Positions 34,104 to 44,131 are shown, counted from the stretch's first letter. The stretch is DNA of 64,000 nucleotides from 55-13 sp037190145 (GCA_037190145.1 JBBCJU010000003.1:186001-250000); one strand, 5' to 3'. Notes: a model not told the origin generated them from the letters alone. Numbers and translations are program-made.

Positions 34104-35546
34104 TTAGGGCTTTCCGAGTCGTTCAGCAGCGAACTTACCGCTTAGTGTAACCATCGGCAACCCTGCCCCAGGTTGAACAGAACCTCCGCAATAGAACAGG
34201 TTGGATATCTGCTCATCCCAGTTCCGATTAGGCATCATCCCAAAGAGTCGGTGTTTCTCGTCTGGACCATAAAGCGAACCTAAGTAGCTTCCATCACGTG
34301 TGGCAAAGGTCTGAGGACTCTGAACTCGCTCAAAGTCAATTTCTGCGCTGGTAAACCCTAGGTCAAATAAATCTAGGGTTCGGAGTATTCGTTCCTTTCC
34401 AGAGCTAGCAAGCTCTTTCCAGTCCAGATGATCTTCCATTGCCGGAGCCGTAACGACGGCAAAAATGTTGGAGCATCCAGGCGGAGATGCCTCGGAATCT
34501 GTGGCATGGGTGGCGTTGATGTAGACAATCGGAGATTCTGGGAATTGTCTTCTTCGGTAAAGGGACTCAAATCCGGTCTCAAAGTCCTTTGGGATAAGAA
34601 GGGTGTGATGGGAAAGCCCGGGAATCCTTCTATTGATTCCCCAGTGAACGGTGAAATAACTGAGGCTGGGCTTTAGATCGTAAACTCTTGAGAGCCATTT
34701 CCCCGTAGTGAACCGATCTACATTGCTTATAACAGCATCGCAGGCAATCATGCCTGATGATGTATTAACTGCCTCTATTCGCTCCGAAGCGACTTCAAGT
34801 CCTTCCACCCTAGTATCCATTAGGAACTTCACTCCTAAATCCTCTGCGAGCCTCCTGAAGGCCTTGGGGATTGCTTGTACCCCGCCGACGGGATAGTAGA
34901 CGCCTTCGGTCAACATTAGGTATGGGATGAAGAAAGCACCGGGGGCAACTGAATCGTAAGTCTGACCACCGTAACTGGGAAAGCCATAGAAAAAGGCTCT
35001 CAGTATAGGATGTTGGAACAACTGATCTACAATCTGTTTGTAGGTTCTACGAGGATTTGCGAACCTGGCCATTGAAATCAACCGCCAATCGAGTAGCTTC
35101 CATGGTTGGTCATAAGGACGTTCGAAAATCGAACGATCCACACTGCCCATGACCTTGTCCAACTGTTTCATTAGCTTCTGTAAAGAAGCCACATCATCCG
35201 GAAAGCGATCACGTAACACATCAAGGCAAGCATCTCTCCCATCTGGCAAGTCGAGAAAAGTTTCGCCTTGGAAATAGACACGTGAGAATGGATCTAGCCT
35301 CTCAAATCTGAGGTAGTCGTTCAGTTGCTTACCGGCTCTGCGAAAGACGTCACTATAAAGCCGAGTCAGAATGATAATGCTAGGCCCAATATCTAGGCTA
35401 TAACCTGACTCTTGACTCCCTGCAGCCTTGCCACCAACATGGGATTGTTGTTCGACGACCGTAACTTCAAACCCATTGATCTGAGCGTGAATAGCGGCGG
35501 ATAACCCGCCCATTCCCGCTCCGATTACCACTACATGCTTCCTCAA
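34104..35546 (-). CDS. Phytoene desaturase-family FAD oxidoreductase
   Basis: A 480-residue CrtI/CrtN-type flavoprotein. The FAD-binding motif is VVVIGAGMGGLSAAIHA at residues 5-21, followed by the family's VVEQQSHVGGKAAG. The C-terminal FAD signature reads FYCGGSVQPGAGLPMVTLSG. Such enzymes desaturate or isomerise carotenoid precursors at the membrane. No crtB or other carotenoid gene is in the window, so the exact reaction is open. The start is TTG at 35546, nine bases after the stop of a small membrane protein gene, and the two are probably co-transcribed. Confidence 0.9.
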   Translation of the reverse strand: MRKHVVVIGAGMGGLSAAIHAQINGFEVTVVEQQSHVGGKAAGSQESGYSLDIGPSIIILTRLYSDVFRRAGKQLNDYLRFERLDPFSRVYFQGETFLDLPDGRDACLDVLRDRFPDDVASLQKLMKQLDKVMGSVDRSIFERPYDQPWKLLDWRLISMARFANPRRTYKQIVDQLFQHPILRAFFYGFPSYGGQTYDSVAPGAFFIPYLMLTEGVYYPVGGVQAIPKAFRRLAEDLGVKFLMDTRVEGLEVASERIEAVNTSSGMIACDAVISNVDRFTTGKWLSRVYDLKPSLSYFTVHWGINRRIPGLSHHTLLIPKDFETGFESLYRRRQFPESPIVYINATHATDSEASPPGCSNIFAVVTAPAMEDHLDWKELASSGKERILRTLDLFDLGFTSAEIDFERVQSPQTFATRDGSYLGSLYGPDEKHRLFGMMPNRNWDEQISNLFYCGGSVQPGAGLPMVTLSGKFAAERLGKP

Positions 35547-35555
35547 AAGATGCGG

Positions 35556-35741
35556 CTATGTATTGGCTAGTCGAGATTCGAGCTTCTTGGCCTTGTTTTC
35601 AAGCTCCTCTAGAGAACTCGTCAATCGATCATAGACTCGATCAGGATGTTCATCCTCAATGCTCTTCTGGATTCGAGTAACTAACGCACTGGCCCCTATG
35701 CCAACAAGTACGCCAAGCAGAAAAGAAGAACTAGACTTCAC
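35556..35741 (-). CDS. Small YtxH-like membrane protein, 61 aa
   Basis: One N-terminal membrane span with small residues (FLLGVLVGIGASALV) followed by a charged coiled-coil segment (RLTSSLEELENKAKKLESRL). This layout resembles YtxH-type small proteins; no function can be read from it. The start is GTG at 35741. It directly precedes the desaturase-like gene. Confidence 0.65.
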   Translation of the reverse strand: MKSSSSFLLGVLVGIGASALVTRIQKSIEDEHPDRVYDRLTSSLEELENKAKKLESRLANT

Positions 35742-35770
35742 ACCAAGTGTTTTACCCGACGACTAAAAAA

Positions 35771-35806
35771 CAAAAGGCCCGAACCGATATCGGTTCGGGC
35801 CTTTTG
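35771..35806 (-). terminator. Terminator of the SBBP-repeat gene (perfect palindrome)
   Basis: A perfect 36-base palindrome (stem core AAGGCCCGAACCG) with T-tracts on both sides, 11 bases beyond the stop of the large surface-protein gene. It is symmetric and could act in both directions. Confidence 0.92.
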
Positions 35807-35817
35807 ATAGTGCAAGT

Positions 35818-38800
35818 TTAGCGTGTTACCGTTAGCATCGCACTTACCGAGTTACCACCATAGGAGGCCGTAACGTTTGTCGCAAGAGTACGAGAAACTT
35901 TGTTCGTCGTAAAGGATTGCGTAACAGACGTTTGACCAGCAGGAATGGTGATAGTGGACGGAAGGTTCAGGATTTGGGAGTTTGGTGATCGCACTAGCGA
36001 TACCGTTGCTCCTCCAGCCGGAGCTGGACCATCCAGAGTTACCGTTACCTGGGTTGGCAACAATCCACGAACTACGCTCGGCGTGAACGAGATTCCAACC
36101 ATTCGCGGAGCCCGAACCGTTAGGTTCGCGCTGGCGCTATTGCCGTTATCTGGGTTTGTTCTAGCGGTGAGCACCACTGTATCGGTCGCCGATACAGCTA
36201 CAGTCGTGATTGGGAAGGTAGCCGTTGTAGCTCCTGCAGGAACAGTCACTGTGTTTCCACCATTAATGGTAATGGCAGAAGAGTTATCAGCTCCACCAGG
36301 TTGGCTCACCTTAGTGAAGGTGAATGGTACACCACCTGCAGGTGCAGGGCCCGCAAGTGTAACAGTCAGGGTTGACCCTTGACCACCCAGCACGCTATTC
36401 GGGCTGACGCTAATGTTGAACGAAACCGGATTGATCGTCAGGTTTCGAACGATTGGAGCGCCGCCACGAGTAGCTGATATCTGAGCGGTTTCACCCATGA
36501 TCGTACCAAGTGTTCCGATCGTGAAGCTTCGAGTTGTGTTGTTAGCAGCAACTAGAACCTGTACACCAGCAGTTGCAGGATCATCATCAACGGGCAGAAC
36601 CACATTGGCGCTTGTTGTTGCGATGGTCACGAAGACACCTCCGGGAGGTGCCGGTTGGTTGATCGTAACGGTACCGGTCGAATTTGCGCCACCTACTACT
36701 GTGGTTGGGCTAATCGTGAAGTTCGACAAGGCAATGTTGTCGATCAGAAGAGTCTCATCTTTATTACCACCGTTGTACGAAGCTCGAATAGTCGAGAACG
36801 TATTTGCGGAAACAAGATTTGTTACTACCGTTACTGAAGCAGATCTTTGCCCAGCTGGGATCACAATGGGATTAGGTGTGATCGACTGAATGTTGCCTGC
36901 GTTCTGAGTTGTACTGAACGTAATGGTAGCACCCGTTGAAGGAGCGTTACCATCTAAGTTCACGGTTGCAATCGACGTACCACCACCAGCCACACGGCTA
37001 GGAACCAGCACGAGACTATCAAGAATGGCCGGCCTTACAGTTAAGACCTGAGTACGAGTTCTTCCGAGGAAGGTCGCGCTCACGTTACCTTGAACTTGTG
37101 TATCCACCGTTGCAGATTGGATCGTGAAGTTAACCGACTGCTGACCTGCAGGAATAGTTACAGTTGGACCATTCGGGAAGGTAATCAAATCGGGGTTGTC
37201 GGTCGTCACTGTTACCTCGACTGGCTCTGGAGCAGGCGAGAACAGAGTGATCCGTCCTGTTGATTGGTTACCGCTGGCAACCGTAGGAGGAGTCAAAGTC
37301 AATTGATTAAGCCATGGATTGACTGTTAGCTGACGAACTTGGAAACTACCAAGGTAGTCGGCTTTAACGGATACCTGGGTTGGATCAATCACAGGGTTTG
37401 TGAAGATCGTGAACGTTGCAGTAGTTGCACCAGCAGGAATAGTGACCGTTGTTTGCGCAAGCGAAGATCCGTTCGCCAAAGAAGCGGCGACGGTGCTACT
37501 CAGCGTTACAACAACATCGACTCCCTCAACAGGCGCTGGGCCACTAATCGTGACGGTTCCCGTGGAGGTTCTGCCCAAGCCACCAGCAACGGAGGATGGG
37601 ACTAGCGTTAGATTTGTTACAAGCGGAACGTCAAGTCGGAATCGGAATAGATACCCGTCACGGACTCGAGATACTCCATTGATCGACGCCGGCCCCGTCA
37701 TTGGACTAAACCGACTTCCATACGGCACACCTGCAAAATCTGTTGCTCCCGGGCTAAATGCACTTTCTATTACAGACTTGAATGCCAGTGAGGTGATAAA
37801 GCCAGGAACCAATCCCCCGTTGGTTACATTAAAGTTGGTGCCACCAGTGTTGGCATTATTAGCTCGGAAATAGACTCTTCGCGAGTCACTGTAACCCATG
37901 ACCCAAACATCACCGATAAGGTCGACGAACGGAGCAAACGCCACATCATCAAGATTGCCACCAATATAAGTGCCGTACAGCAGATTCTCTGCAGTCGAGT
38001 CAAGAATATTGATAAATCCATCAGTCGCTGGCAAGTCTCCAGGTCCTGGGAATGTATTGGCAGTGCGGATAGCATCCGTTGTTACCTGAATAGTGCCAGA
38101 GCTGGAACCAGTAGGAACGTTAGGATCACCGGGTGTCCCAGGAGGATTCGGGAATGTAACGCTTGCGTCTACAATTCCCGTTACAAAGGCGAAACCTCGT
38201 TGGTTGACAGCGATGCCCTGAGGGAAGACTAATCCGCCAGTCCGAAGATTCGTACTGTAGATAATTTGAGATCCATCAGTTGAAAGCTTGGTAACAAAGA
38301 CATTTGCAGCACTAGTGAAGGTCTGACCAAAGGTGCCGTTCGTTCGAGGAAAGTCGGCTGATCTAGCAATACCCGTCAAGTAAGCATTGCCCGAATCATC
38401 CACACAGATTGCACTACCTGTCTCGTTACCATTACCACCCAGAAGGGCTGCGTAAACAACATTTCCAGAGGCAGTGAATTTCGCTACGTAAACATCTCGG
38501 AATCGAGCTAATCGCCCACCGTGGAATACTCCCGCAGTAGTAACAAACACAGGGTTAGGATTTGTCGCCGTATCCTGATTACCTTCTAGAACCAAAGTTC
38601 CAGTAATCAAAACATTGTCAGTTGAGTCAACCGCGACAGAGCTACCAGTAATCACTGAAGGATTGTCAGCCGTTAAACCAGTTCGTCCTCCATTCATGCT
38701 TGCAACATCGCCAACATTGAAACCCGAAATCTGCGGACCAGATGCGGTTCCATAGAACTGAGACCAAACTATTGATTGACCCGTTGGATTAAGTCGCGCA

Positions 38801-40143
38801 ACCCAAGCATTAAGAGCTGCTCCTGGATGAGTTGCACCAGGAACATCTGCGTTTGAATGTCCAGACAACACAAGATCACCACTTACTGGTGCAATCGCGA
38901 AGCCAGTTAGTTGCTCCGCATTACCTGTACCACCATAGTAAGTGGAATAGGCGTGATTCAAAACCGTTAAAGGATTCTTGTCAAATGCAATCAAAAATGC
39001 ATCTGAGGTGCCAGAAATTGCAGGCTGCAATGACCCACCCGTACCAGGAAAGTTCAGAGAAGTGGTGATTCCAGCAATCCAAACTCGGTTTCCGCTCGGA
39101 GTTATCGAAATGAACTTTCCAGTTTCTCGACCAGTGCCCCCGATGTAAGCCGAATACTCGTGGACATAAGCGTCACCACGCAACTTCGCCAAAAACGTAT
39201 CAGAGTCCCCACTCAGGTTAATACTAAACGGACCATAAAGGACAGGAAAGTCCGGTGCTTGAGTAGACCCAGTGAAGTAAATTCCGGCGTCTGCATCAGC
39301 AGTTACGGCACGGATTTCATCAATTCCTTGGTCACCACCATAGTAGGAACCGTAAACGATCGGGTCAATAACTAGCTCAGACTTAGGATCATAGGAGCCT
39401 AGCTTGAAAGAAATAGTATCTTCCTTTGTCTCAACAAACTTTGCCGAGACCTTTTGCTTTACTCCATTTACCATTTGGTAAACGAAAAGACCTCGATGCT
39501 CAAAGGTCCCTTGCTTTGTCCCTAACTGAAGGTTGCCGTTCCGGTCGACATCGACGCTGGTTGCACCACGGAACTTCATTTTAATCGTGCCCGGATTCAC
39601 GCCTGGCGCAACTAGCAAGTCATATCGAGGCCGACCATTATCGGTATAAACCTTCATGTCAATACCTGGGTAGACATCGTCAAGCAAAACTTCTTTATAG
39701 CTAAGCGCGGTCGTTGTTCCCTCAGGTCGGATGAACTGAGTAACGGCCCCTAACTTGTTTTGCCCCTTACTACCGTTAAATGATCCACCAACAAAAGACA
39801 TGTCGATGATCTGACCAGACTTGACGTCTTTGCCGTTATTAGTGTCCGTTCGGTAGTATTCCGTTCGGAGACCATTTTTGGTTACCCAAAGGTTCAAGTT
39901 TGGAGTCTGCGAGAGATAGAGAGCTTCCTTATCCCACTGACCGCCGTTCTCCATGAAAGCCGACTGGGTCGACTTCACGCTTTTCTTCAAAGCAGCTTTA
40001 TCCGGCTCAGAACTTGAGACCGGGCTGCCGATAGGCTTTTTCCCTACCCCCTCAAATGCTAAACCGACCGCATTGAGCTCGGCCATGCCAGCTCCAGCGG
40101 TAGAGACTGCTGCTATGGCCCCAAGCCAAGCCGCGAGTCTCAT
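35818..40143 (-). CDS. Giant secreted SBBP-repeat protein with six Ig-like repeats
   Basis: A 1,441-residue exported protein. A signal peptide (about 1-20) is followed by a DUF7948-like domain (FMENGGQWDKEALYLSQTPN; DVYPGIDMKVYTDNGRPRYD; ELVIDPIVYGSYYGG). Then come SBBP beta-propeller-type repeats of the form IYxxTxLGGxGxExxxxIAVDxxGNxYxTG over roughly residues 270-850. The last 580 residues are six tandem units of about 95 residues, each with a P(S/T)xVxGG opening, a PAPxGG turn and an IPAGxTxxxFT strand. It probably acts at the cell surface. No sorting signal is visible at the end. The start at 40143 is chosen because it begins the signal; a TTG at 40218 is in frame. Confidence 0.88.
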   Translation of the reverse strand: MRLAAWLGAIAAVSTAGAGMAELNAVGLAFEGVGKKPIGSPVSSSEPDKAALKKSVKSTQSAFMENGGQWDKEALYLSQTPNLNLWVTKNGLRTEYYRTDTNNGKDVKSGQIIDMSFVGGSFNGSKGQNKLGAVTQFIRPEGTTTALSYKEVLLDDVYPGIDMKVYTDNGRPRYDLLVAPGVNPGTIKMKFRGATSVDVDRNGNLQLGTKQGTFEHRGLFVYQMVNGVKQKVSAKFVETKEDTISFKLGSYDPKSELVIDPIVYGSYYGGDQGIDEIRAVTADADAGIYFTGSTQAPDFPVLYGPFSINLSGDSDTFLAKLRGDAYVHEYSAYIGGTGRETGKFISITPSGNRVWIAGITTSLNFPGTGGSLQPAISGTSDAFLIAFDKNPLTVLNHAYSTYYGGTGNAEQLTGFAIAPVSGDLVLSGHSNADVPGATHPGAALNAWVARLNPTGQSIVWSQFYGTASGPQISGFNVGDVASMNGGRTGLTADNPSVITGSSVAVDSTDNVLITGTLVLEGNQDTATNPNPVFVTTAGVFHGGRLARFRDVYVAKFTASGNVVYAALLGGNGNETGSAICVDDSGNAYLTGIARSADFPRTNGTFGQTFTSAANVFVTKLSTDGSQIIYSTNLRTGGLVFPQGIAVNQRGFAFVTGIVDASVTFPNPPGTPGDPNVPTGSSSGTIQVTTDAIRTANTFPGPGDLPATDGFINILDSTAENLLYGTYIGGNLDDVAFAPFVDLIGDVWVMGYSDSRRVYFRANNANTGGTNFNVTNGGLVPGFITSLAFKSVIESAFSPGATDFAGVPYGSRFSPMTGPASINGVSRVRDGYLFRFRLDVPLVTNLTLVPSSVAGGLGRTSTGTVTISGPAPVEGVDVVVTLSSTVAASLANGSSLAQTTVTIPAGATTATFTIFTNPVIDPTQVSVKADYLGSFQVRQLTVNPWLNQLTLTPPTVASGNQSTGRITLFSPAPEPVEVTVTTDNPDLITFPNGPTVTIPAGQQSVNFTIQSATVDTQVQGNVSATFLGRTRTQVLTVRPAILDSLVLVPSRVAGGGTSIATVNLDGNAPSTGATITFSTTQNAGNIQSITPNPIVIPAGQRSASVTVVTNLVSANTFSTIRASYNGGNKDETLLIDNIALSNFTISPTTVVGGANSTGTVTINQPAPPGGVFVTIATTSANVVLPVDDDPATAGVQVLVAANNTTRSFTIGTLGTIMGETAQISATRGGAPIVRNLTINPVSFNISVSPNSVLGGQGSTLTVTLAGPAPAGGVPFTFTKVSQPGGADNSSAITINGGNTVTVPAGATTATFPITTVAVSATDTVVLTARTNPDNGNSASANLTVRAPRMVGISFTPSVVRGLLPTQVTVTLDGPAPAGGATVSLVRSPNSQILNLPSTITIPAGQTSVTQSFTTNKVSRTLATNVTASYGGNSVSAMLTVTR

Positions 40144-40325
40144 CGGAAGACCAATATTTCCAATCACAGACGCATACACCTCTATCACGAGTATCAGGCC
40201 ACGTTCGGCCGATTCCAATTCTCCCCAAAGGAAGTCAGCAAAACTCCAGGCATTTTAACCCAGTTCAACAACGATACACCATTATGCTATCAAAGTTGAG
40301 CCAGTTTGAAAACCCACCCTGCCCT

Positions 40326-40368
40326 AAAAACGGGCAACGCACGCCAATATGACGTGCGTCTTGTCCCG
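40326..40368 (-). terminator. Intrinsic terminator after the DUF1552 gene
   Basis: On the minus strand CGGG-ACAAG-ACGCACG pairs with CGTGCGT-TG-CCCG around an 8-9-base loop and is followed by TTTTT. It lies about 55 bases beyond the DUF1552 stop and before the surface-protein gene, so it ends the DUF1592-DUF1552 transcript. Confidence 0.78.
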
Positions 40369-40423
40369 GTTCGTTCTCAAAAGACGGTCGTGCTGGCTAA
40401 AACGACGCGACCATTTAACTCAC

Positions 40424-41770
40424 CTAAAAGAGTTCAGCAAGTTTGCCAGTGCTATTGCCCAATGTTTCGATCCGAACTCCCATTCGATCCAACATCGAAA
40501 GATAAAGGTTGTTTAGGGGAGTGTGGTTTGGATAAACCAAATGTTGTCCCGGTTTAAAGGTCCCCCCCCCTCTACCGGCAAGAAGAATCGGCAGATCGTC
40601 ATGATTGTGACGATCACCGTCACTGATGCCTGCACCGAAAACAATCAAACTATTATCCAGCAAATTGGAATCCCCTTCCTTGGTTTCCTTCAGTCGACGT
40701 AGGATGTAAGCCAATTGCTGAGTTTGGAATAGGTCGATCTGACGTTTCTTCTCAAGCTTCACTGGATCTTTACCGTGGTGAGACATATCATGGTGCCCTT
40801 CTGGCACACCGATATGAGCAAAACTTCGATTGCTTCCGTCGTTGGCAAACATGAAGGTGCAAATTCGAGTGAGGTCTGCCTGAAAAGCTAAAACCATCAT
40901 GTCACCCATCAAACGAATATGCTCTCCATAGTTGGGGGGAACGCCGACAGGTCGGACAGCTCCGGCTAACGCCATATCCTTGCCCAACTTCTCCATCTTC
41001 ACAATCCGTTCCTCAATCTCTCGGACACCGGTGAAGTATTCATCCAGCTTGCCTTGATCTTTCTTGCCAAGCCTAGACTTCAGCCTTGCTGCATCTTCCA
41101 TGACCATATCCAAGATGCTTTGGTTGAACAGGTCTCGTCTGGCTCTGGATTGGTCTTCGCCAGCCTTATCACCACTACCAAAAAGCCGTTCAAAAACCAG
41201 TCGAGGATTTACTTCTTTGGCTACCGGAGTGGACTCTGACCTCCAAGAGATGTTCGAGGAATAGGCACAACTATAGCCAGAATCGCAATCTCCAGCCATA
41301 GCCCCCCGTTCACAACCGATTTCAAGTGAAGCAAAAGGAGTGCGATTACCAAGCTGCATAGCAGCGACTTGATCCGCAGAGATACCGGCGCGAATGTCTG
41401 AGCCAGCCGTTTTCTTTGGGTGAACACCAGTCAGCCAACATGCCGTCGATCTTGCGTGATCCCCTGGACCATCGCCTAATGCATTTGCATTGTGCTGAGT
41501 CAGTCCGGTCAAAACGGAGAAGTCTTCTCGAAGCTCTTTCAGCGGCTCCAGAAGAGAAGGCAAAGCATATCCCGCCCCTTTTGTCGTAGGTGTCCAGTGG
41601 GCCATGCTAATGCCATTTGGTACGAACATAAAGGCCATCCTTGTTGGCCCGGACTTCCCTGCTGACTGCGCCAACGCGTTTAAAGGTGCCATGCCCTCCA
41701 ACAATGGAAGGGCCATTGCGGTCCCCATACCTCTTAAAAACGTTCTTCGATTGATCGGTTTATCTAGCAT
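40424..41770 (-). CDS. DUF1552 protein, Tat-exported
   Basis: A 448-residue DUF1552 member. A twin-arginine signal (RRTFLRG at residues 8-14, followed by GMGTAMALPLLEGMAPLNALA) directs folded export. Family hallmarks are FMFVPNGISMAHWTPT, GLTQHNANALGDGPGDHARS, CAYSSNISW, and FGAGISDGDRHNHDDLPILLAG. These proteins are almost always encoded beside DUF1592 cytochrome-like proteins in Planctomycetota and relatives; their reaction is not known. A run of nine G on the coding strand (40562-40570) encodes Gly-Gly-Gly in GRGGGTF. The gene starts 5 bases after the DUF1592 stop. Confidence 0.93.
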   Translation of the reverse strand: MLDKPINRRTFLRGMGTAMALPLLEGMAPLNALAQSAGKSGPTRMAFMFVPNGISMAHWTPTTKGAGYALPSLLEPLKELREDFSVLTGLTQHNANALGDGPGDHARSTACWLTGVHPKKTAGSDIRAGISADQVAAMQLGNRTPFASLEIGCERGAMAGDCDSGYSCAYSSNISWRSESTPVAKEVNPRLVFERLFGSGDKAGEDQSRARRDLFNQSILDMVMEDAARLKSRLGKKDQGKLDEYFTGVREIEERIVKMEKLGKDMALAGAVRPVGVPPNYGEHIRLMGDMMVLAFQADLTRICTFMFANDGSNRSFAHIGVPEGHHDMSHHGKDPVKLEKKRQIDLFQTQQLAYILRRLKETKEGDSNLLDNSLIVFGAGISDGDRHNHDDLPILLAGRGGGTFKPGQHLVYPNHTPLNNLYLSMLDRMGVRIETLGNSTGKLAELF

Positions 41771-41775
41771 GATCT

Positions 41776-44091
41776 TTACTTGGTCTGTCGTTTCTTGAAG
41801 GGATCGCTATTTACGATCGCGATGACGAGAGAGGAAAACTTGTAGCCTGACTTTTCAGTATCGGCGGCTATCGTATCAATGTGGCATCGGTCAGCAAAAC
41901 TCACGCCTCGACCCAATGCATAGGTCAACATCTTGTCACTGAAAGACTTTAGGAACTGGTCCTTTTCCTTCATCAGAAGTTTTTTCAGCTCAACGGGACC
42001 AGAAAACTTCGTTCCGTCCGGCAATACTCCAGAAGAATCCACCGGCGTATCACCCTCCATGCTTCTCCACCCACCAATTGCATCATAGTTTTCCAGTCCG
42101 AAGCCCAAGGGGTCCATCTTGGAATGGCATGAGAAGCAATTGGGATCCGATTGATGAACGAGCATCTTTTCACGAAGCGTTTTAGCCGAGTTGACTTGAT
42201 GCTCATCTTTCAGGACATCAACCCCAGGAGGAGGAGGAGGAGGAGGAGTTCCCAGAATCTGCTCCAAAACCCAACGACCACGCTTCGTAGGAGAAGTTCG
42301 AGTCGGATTGGATGTGACGGTTAATACACTGGCATGGCTCAAGACCCCACCTCGGTCTGTACCGGCGAGGCTCACTTTCTTGAACTCTGCCCCATGTGTT
42401 CCTGGCAGACCATAGTGCTTGGCCAATAACCCGTTTACGTAGGTGAATTTTCCGTCGATGAAATCCAAAACTGAGCGATCGTTAACAACCACATCGTTAA
42501 AGAAAAGCTTAGTCTCCTGAGCCATCGCCTCTTTAAGTTCTTTTGTAAACTGCGGGAACTGCTTAGGATCGGGATTTGCATTCGCGAGTCGTCTTAAGGT
42601 CAGCCACTGCTCCGCAAAATTGTCCGCCAATGCTTTTGCTTTAGGGTCCTTTAGCATCCGCTTCACTTCCTGATTCAGAACCGCTGTCTTAGCCAAGGAA
42701 CCGTCCGCCGCCAAAGATATTAAGCGATCATCCGGCATAGAACTCCAGAGGAAGTAAGAAAGACGCGTAGCTAACTCATAACCATTTAGGTTCCGAGAAG
42801 CTTTGGGATTTGCCTTGGGGTCTAGTTCAGCCCTGAAGAGGAAATTGGGTGAGACAAGCACGGCCTGCACTCCAAGCTGCACGCCTCGTTCAAAGGGTTC
42901 TTTGTATTTGATCGCCAAGTCGTAAACCTGCATCAAACGCTCAACCTCTTCTGGCGCGGCTGGTCGCCTATAAGCCTTCGAAGCAAAGTTGTTTAGCACC
43001 CGTCGCGCGTAATCTCGCTCTTTACCAACAGGAGGTTCTCCAGGAATGATTCTTCGATGGCTGTCGGGAATCGAGAGTTGACCTCCTAAAGGTCCACTGA
43101 CTTCTATATAGTCCACCCACAAATTCCTATCCCTGTTGTTGGGTGGATTTTTTTCCATATAAAAATCATTCAGGAAAGTGATAGAGATATTGGCTTTCCC
43201 GGGTTCTGCACGGAACGGAACTTCGTATAGTGCCGGAGACTTCTTGATTGCCGCTACATCAAATTCTTGAACAGGCTTGCCACCGATGCTAAGGAGCATT
43301 TTTGCGTCCTCTGGACCAGCTTTATCTTGAAATGCTCTGATCTTTATTCGGTAAAGGCCACGCTCAAAAGTGTGCGAGGTGGTGATACTGACTCTAGAGA
43401 AAAGTCCGCCAAACTCTCCATCATTATTTTGAGCGATTTCCTCAGCCTCATACTTTGCCGACTTGGATCCAGGAATATAGATGGCCTGCTTTGAGATTTT
43501 CTCCGCAGCATCCAAATACTTCTCCATCAAGAGCGGGGATATAGATAAGACGTCGCCAATATTATCGAAACCATAACCCACGTCATCTGACGGGAAATCT
43601 TCGGCCGGCTTCAGGTCAAGACCAATAAGGTCTCTGATCGTATTGTTGTACTCAACCCGGTTAAGCCTGCGAATCGTAACCGCGCCCGGCTCCGCCAATC
43701 GACAATCAGCCGTGATCGTGCTCTCAATCCACGCCGTAACCTTGTCTCGTTGTGCCTTCGTCGGAGCGGGCATACCTTTGGGAGGCATCGAACCGTTTGA
43801 CATGGCTCTAGAAACCCTCTCCCATGTGGCAAGATCAGCCTTCATGGAGGCTTCTGTTTTAAACTTGCTAAGATCTAGCCCGGCAGGAGAGTCGTTACCT
43901 TGGTGACAACTCAAGCAATACTTGCTCGTAACTGGAAGGATATCTTTTGCGAAGCTAGTCTTGGCAGGAGCAGTGGGTTTAGCAGGGGTTGCTTTACTCT
44001 TTTGCGGAGTGGTCGCAGTTGTAGCCGTAACCATTATCGAGGCTACCAACCCCACCATGCGGTAGTCCGCGATGAATCCACCTTGCTTCAA
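41776..44091 (-). CDS. DUF1592/DUF1588/DUF1585 protein with cytochrome-type CXXCH motifs
   Basis: A 771-residue exported multi-domain protein. In order: a signal segment (about 1-28), a PSD1-like cytochrome part with CLSCH near residue 58, DUF1587 (RRLNRVEYNNTIRDLIGLDL), a carbohydrate-binding-like beta domain (about 200-340), DUF1595, DUF1592 (the YELATRLSYFLWSSMPDD region), DUF1588 (polyproline then GVDVLKDEH, NCFSCHSKMDPLGFGLENYD) and DUF1585 at the end. The start is TTG at 44091, supported by GGAGG seven bases upstream. It is co-transcribed with DUF1552. A role in extracellular oxidative breakdown of complex carbon is proposed for such pairs, without proof. Confidence 0.94.
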   Translation of the reverse strand: MKQGGFIADYRMVGLVASIMVTATTATTPQKSKATPAKPTAPAKTSFAKDILPVTSKYCLSCHQGNDSPAGLDLSKFKTEASMKADLATWERVSRAMSNGSMPPKGMPAPTKAQRDKVTAWIESTITADCRLAEPGAVTIRRLNRVEYNNTIRDLIGLDLKPAEDFPSDDVGYGFDNIGDVLSISPLLMEKYLDAAEKISKQAIYIPGSKSAKYEAEEIAQNNDGEFGGLFSRVSITTSHTFERGLYRIKIRAFQDKAGPEDAKMLLSIGGKPVQEFDVAAIKKSPALYEVPFRAEPGKANISITFLNDFYMEKNPPNNRDRNLWVDYIEVSGPLGGQLSIPDSHRRIIPGEPPVGKERDYARRVLNNFASKAYRRPAAPEEVERLMQVYDLAIKYKEPFERGVQLGVQAVLVSPNFLFRAELDPKANPKASRNLNGYELATRLSYFLWSSMPDDRLISLAADGSLAKTAVLNQEVKRMLKDPKAKALADNFAEQWLTLRRLANANPDPKQFPQFTKELKEAMAQETKLFFNDVVVNDRSVLDFIDGKFTYVNGLLAKHYGLPGTHGAEFKKVSLAGTDRGGVLSHASVLTVTSNPTRTSPTKRGRWVLEQILGTPPPPPPPGVDVLKDEHQVNSAKTLREKMLVHQSDPNCFSCHSKMDPLGFGLENYDAIGGWRSMEGDTPVDSSGVLPDGTKFSGPVELKKLLMKEKDQFLKSFSDKMLTYALGRGVSFADRCHIDTIAADTEKSGYKFSSLVIAIVNSDPFKKRQTK

Positions 44092-44131
44092 AGAAACCCC
44101 TCCAAGGCCGAATACGACCCGTTCCGCTTAC

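Noticed and set aside
37400..37873. Long open frames antisense to the Ig-like repeats
   Set aside because: Threonine/valine-rich coding DNA gives long antisense frames by composition; the sense frame has clear domains.
40194..40253. 19-codon leader frame before the surface-protein gene
   Set aside because: It could be an upstream peptide, but the promoter position is unknown and the peptide shows no attenuator-like codon run.
40144..40423. Possible riboswitch in the leader region of the surface-protein gene
   Set aside because: I compared it with the c-di-GMP-I consensus segments and found no match; the structured part is explained by a terminator for the DUF1552 gene.
42228..42250. GGA triplet repeat in the DUF1592 gene
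   Set aside because: It encodes the polyproline linker that is normal in this family, and triplet changes would not shift the frame.
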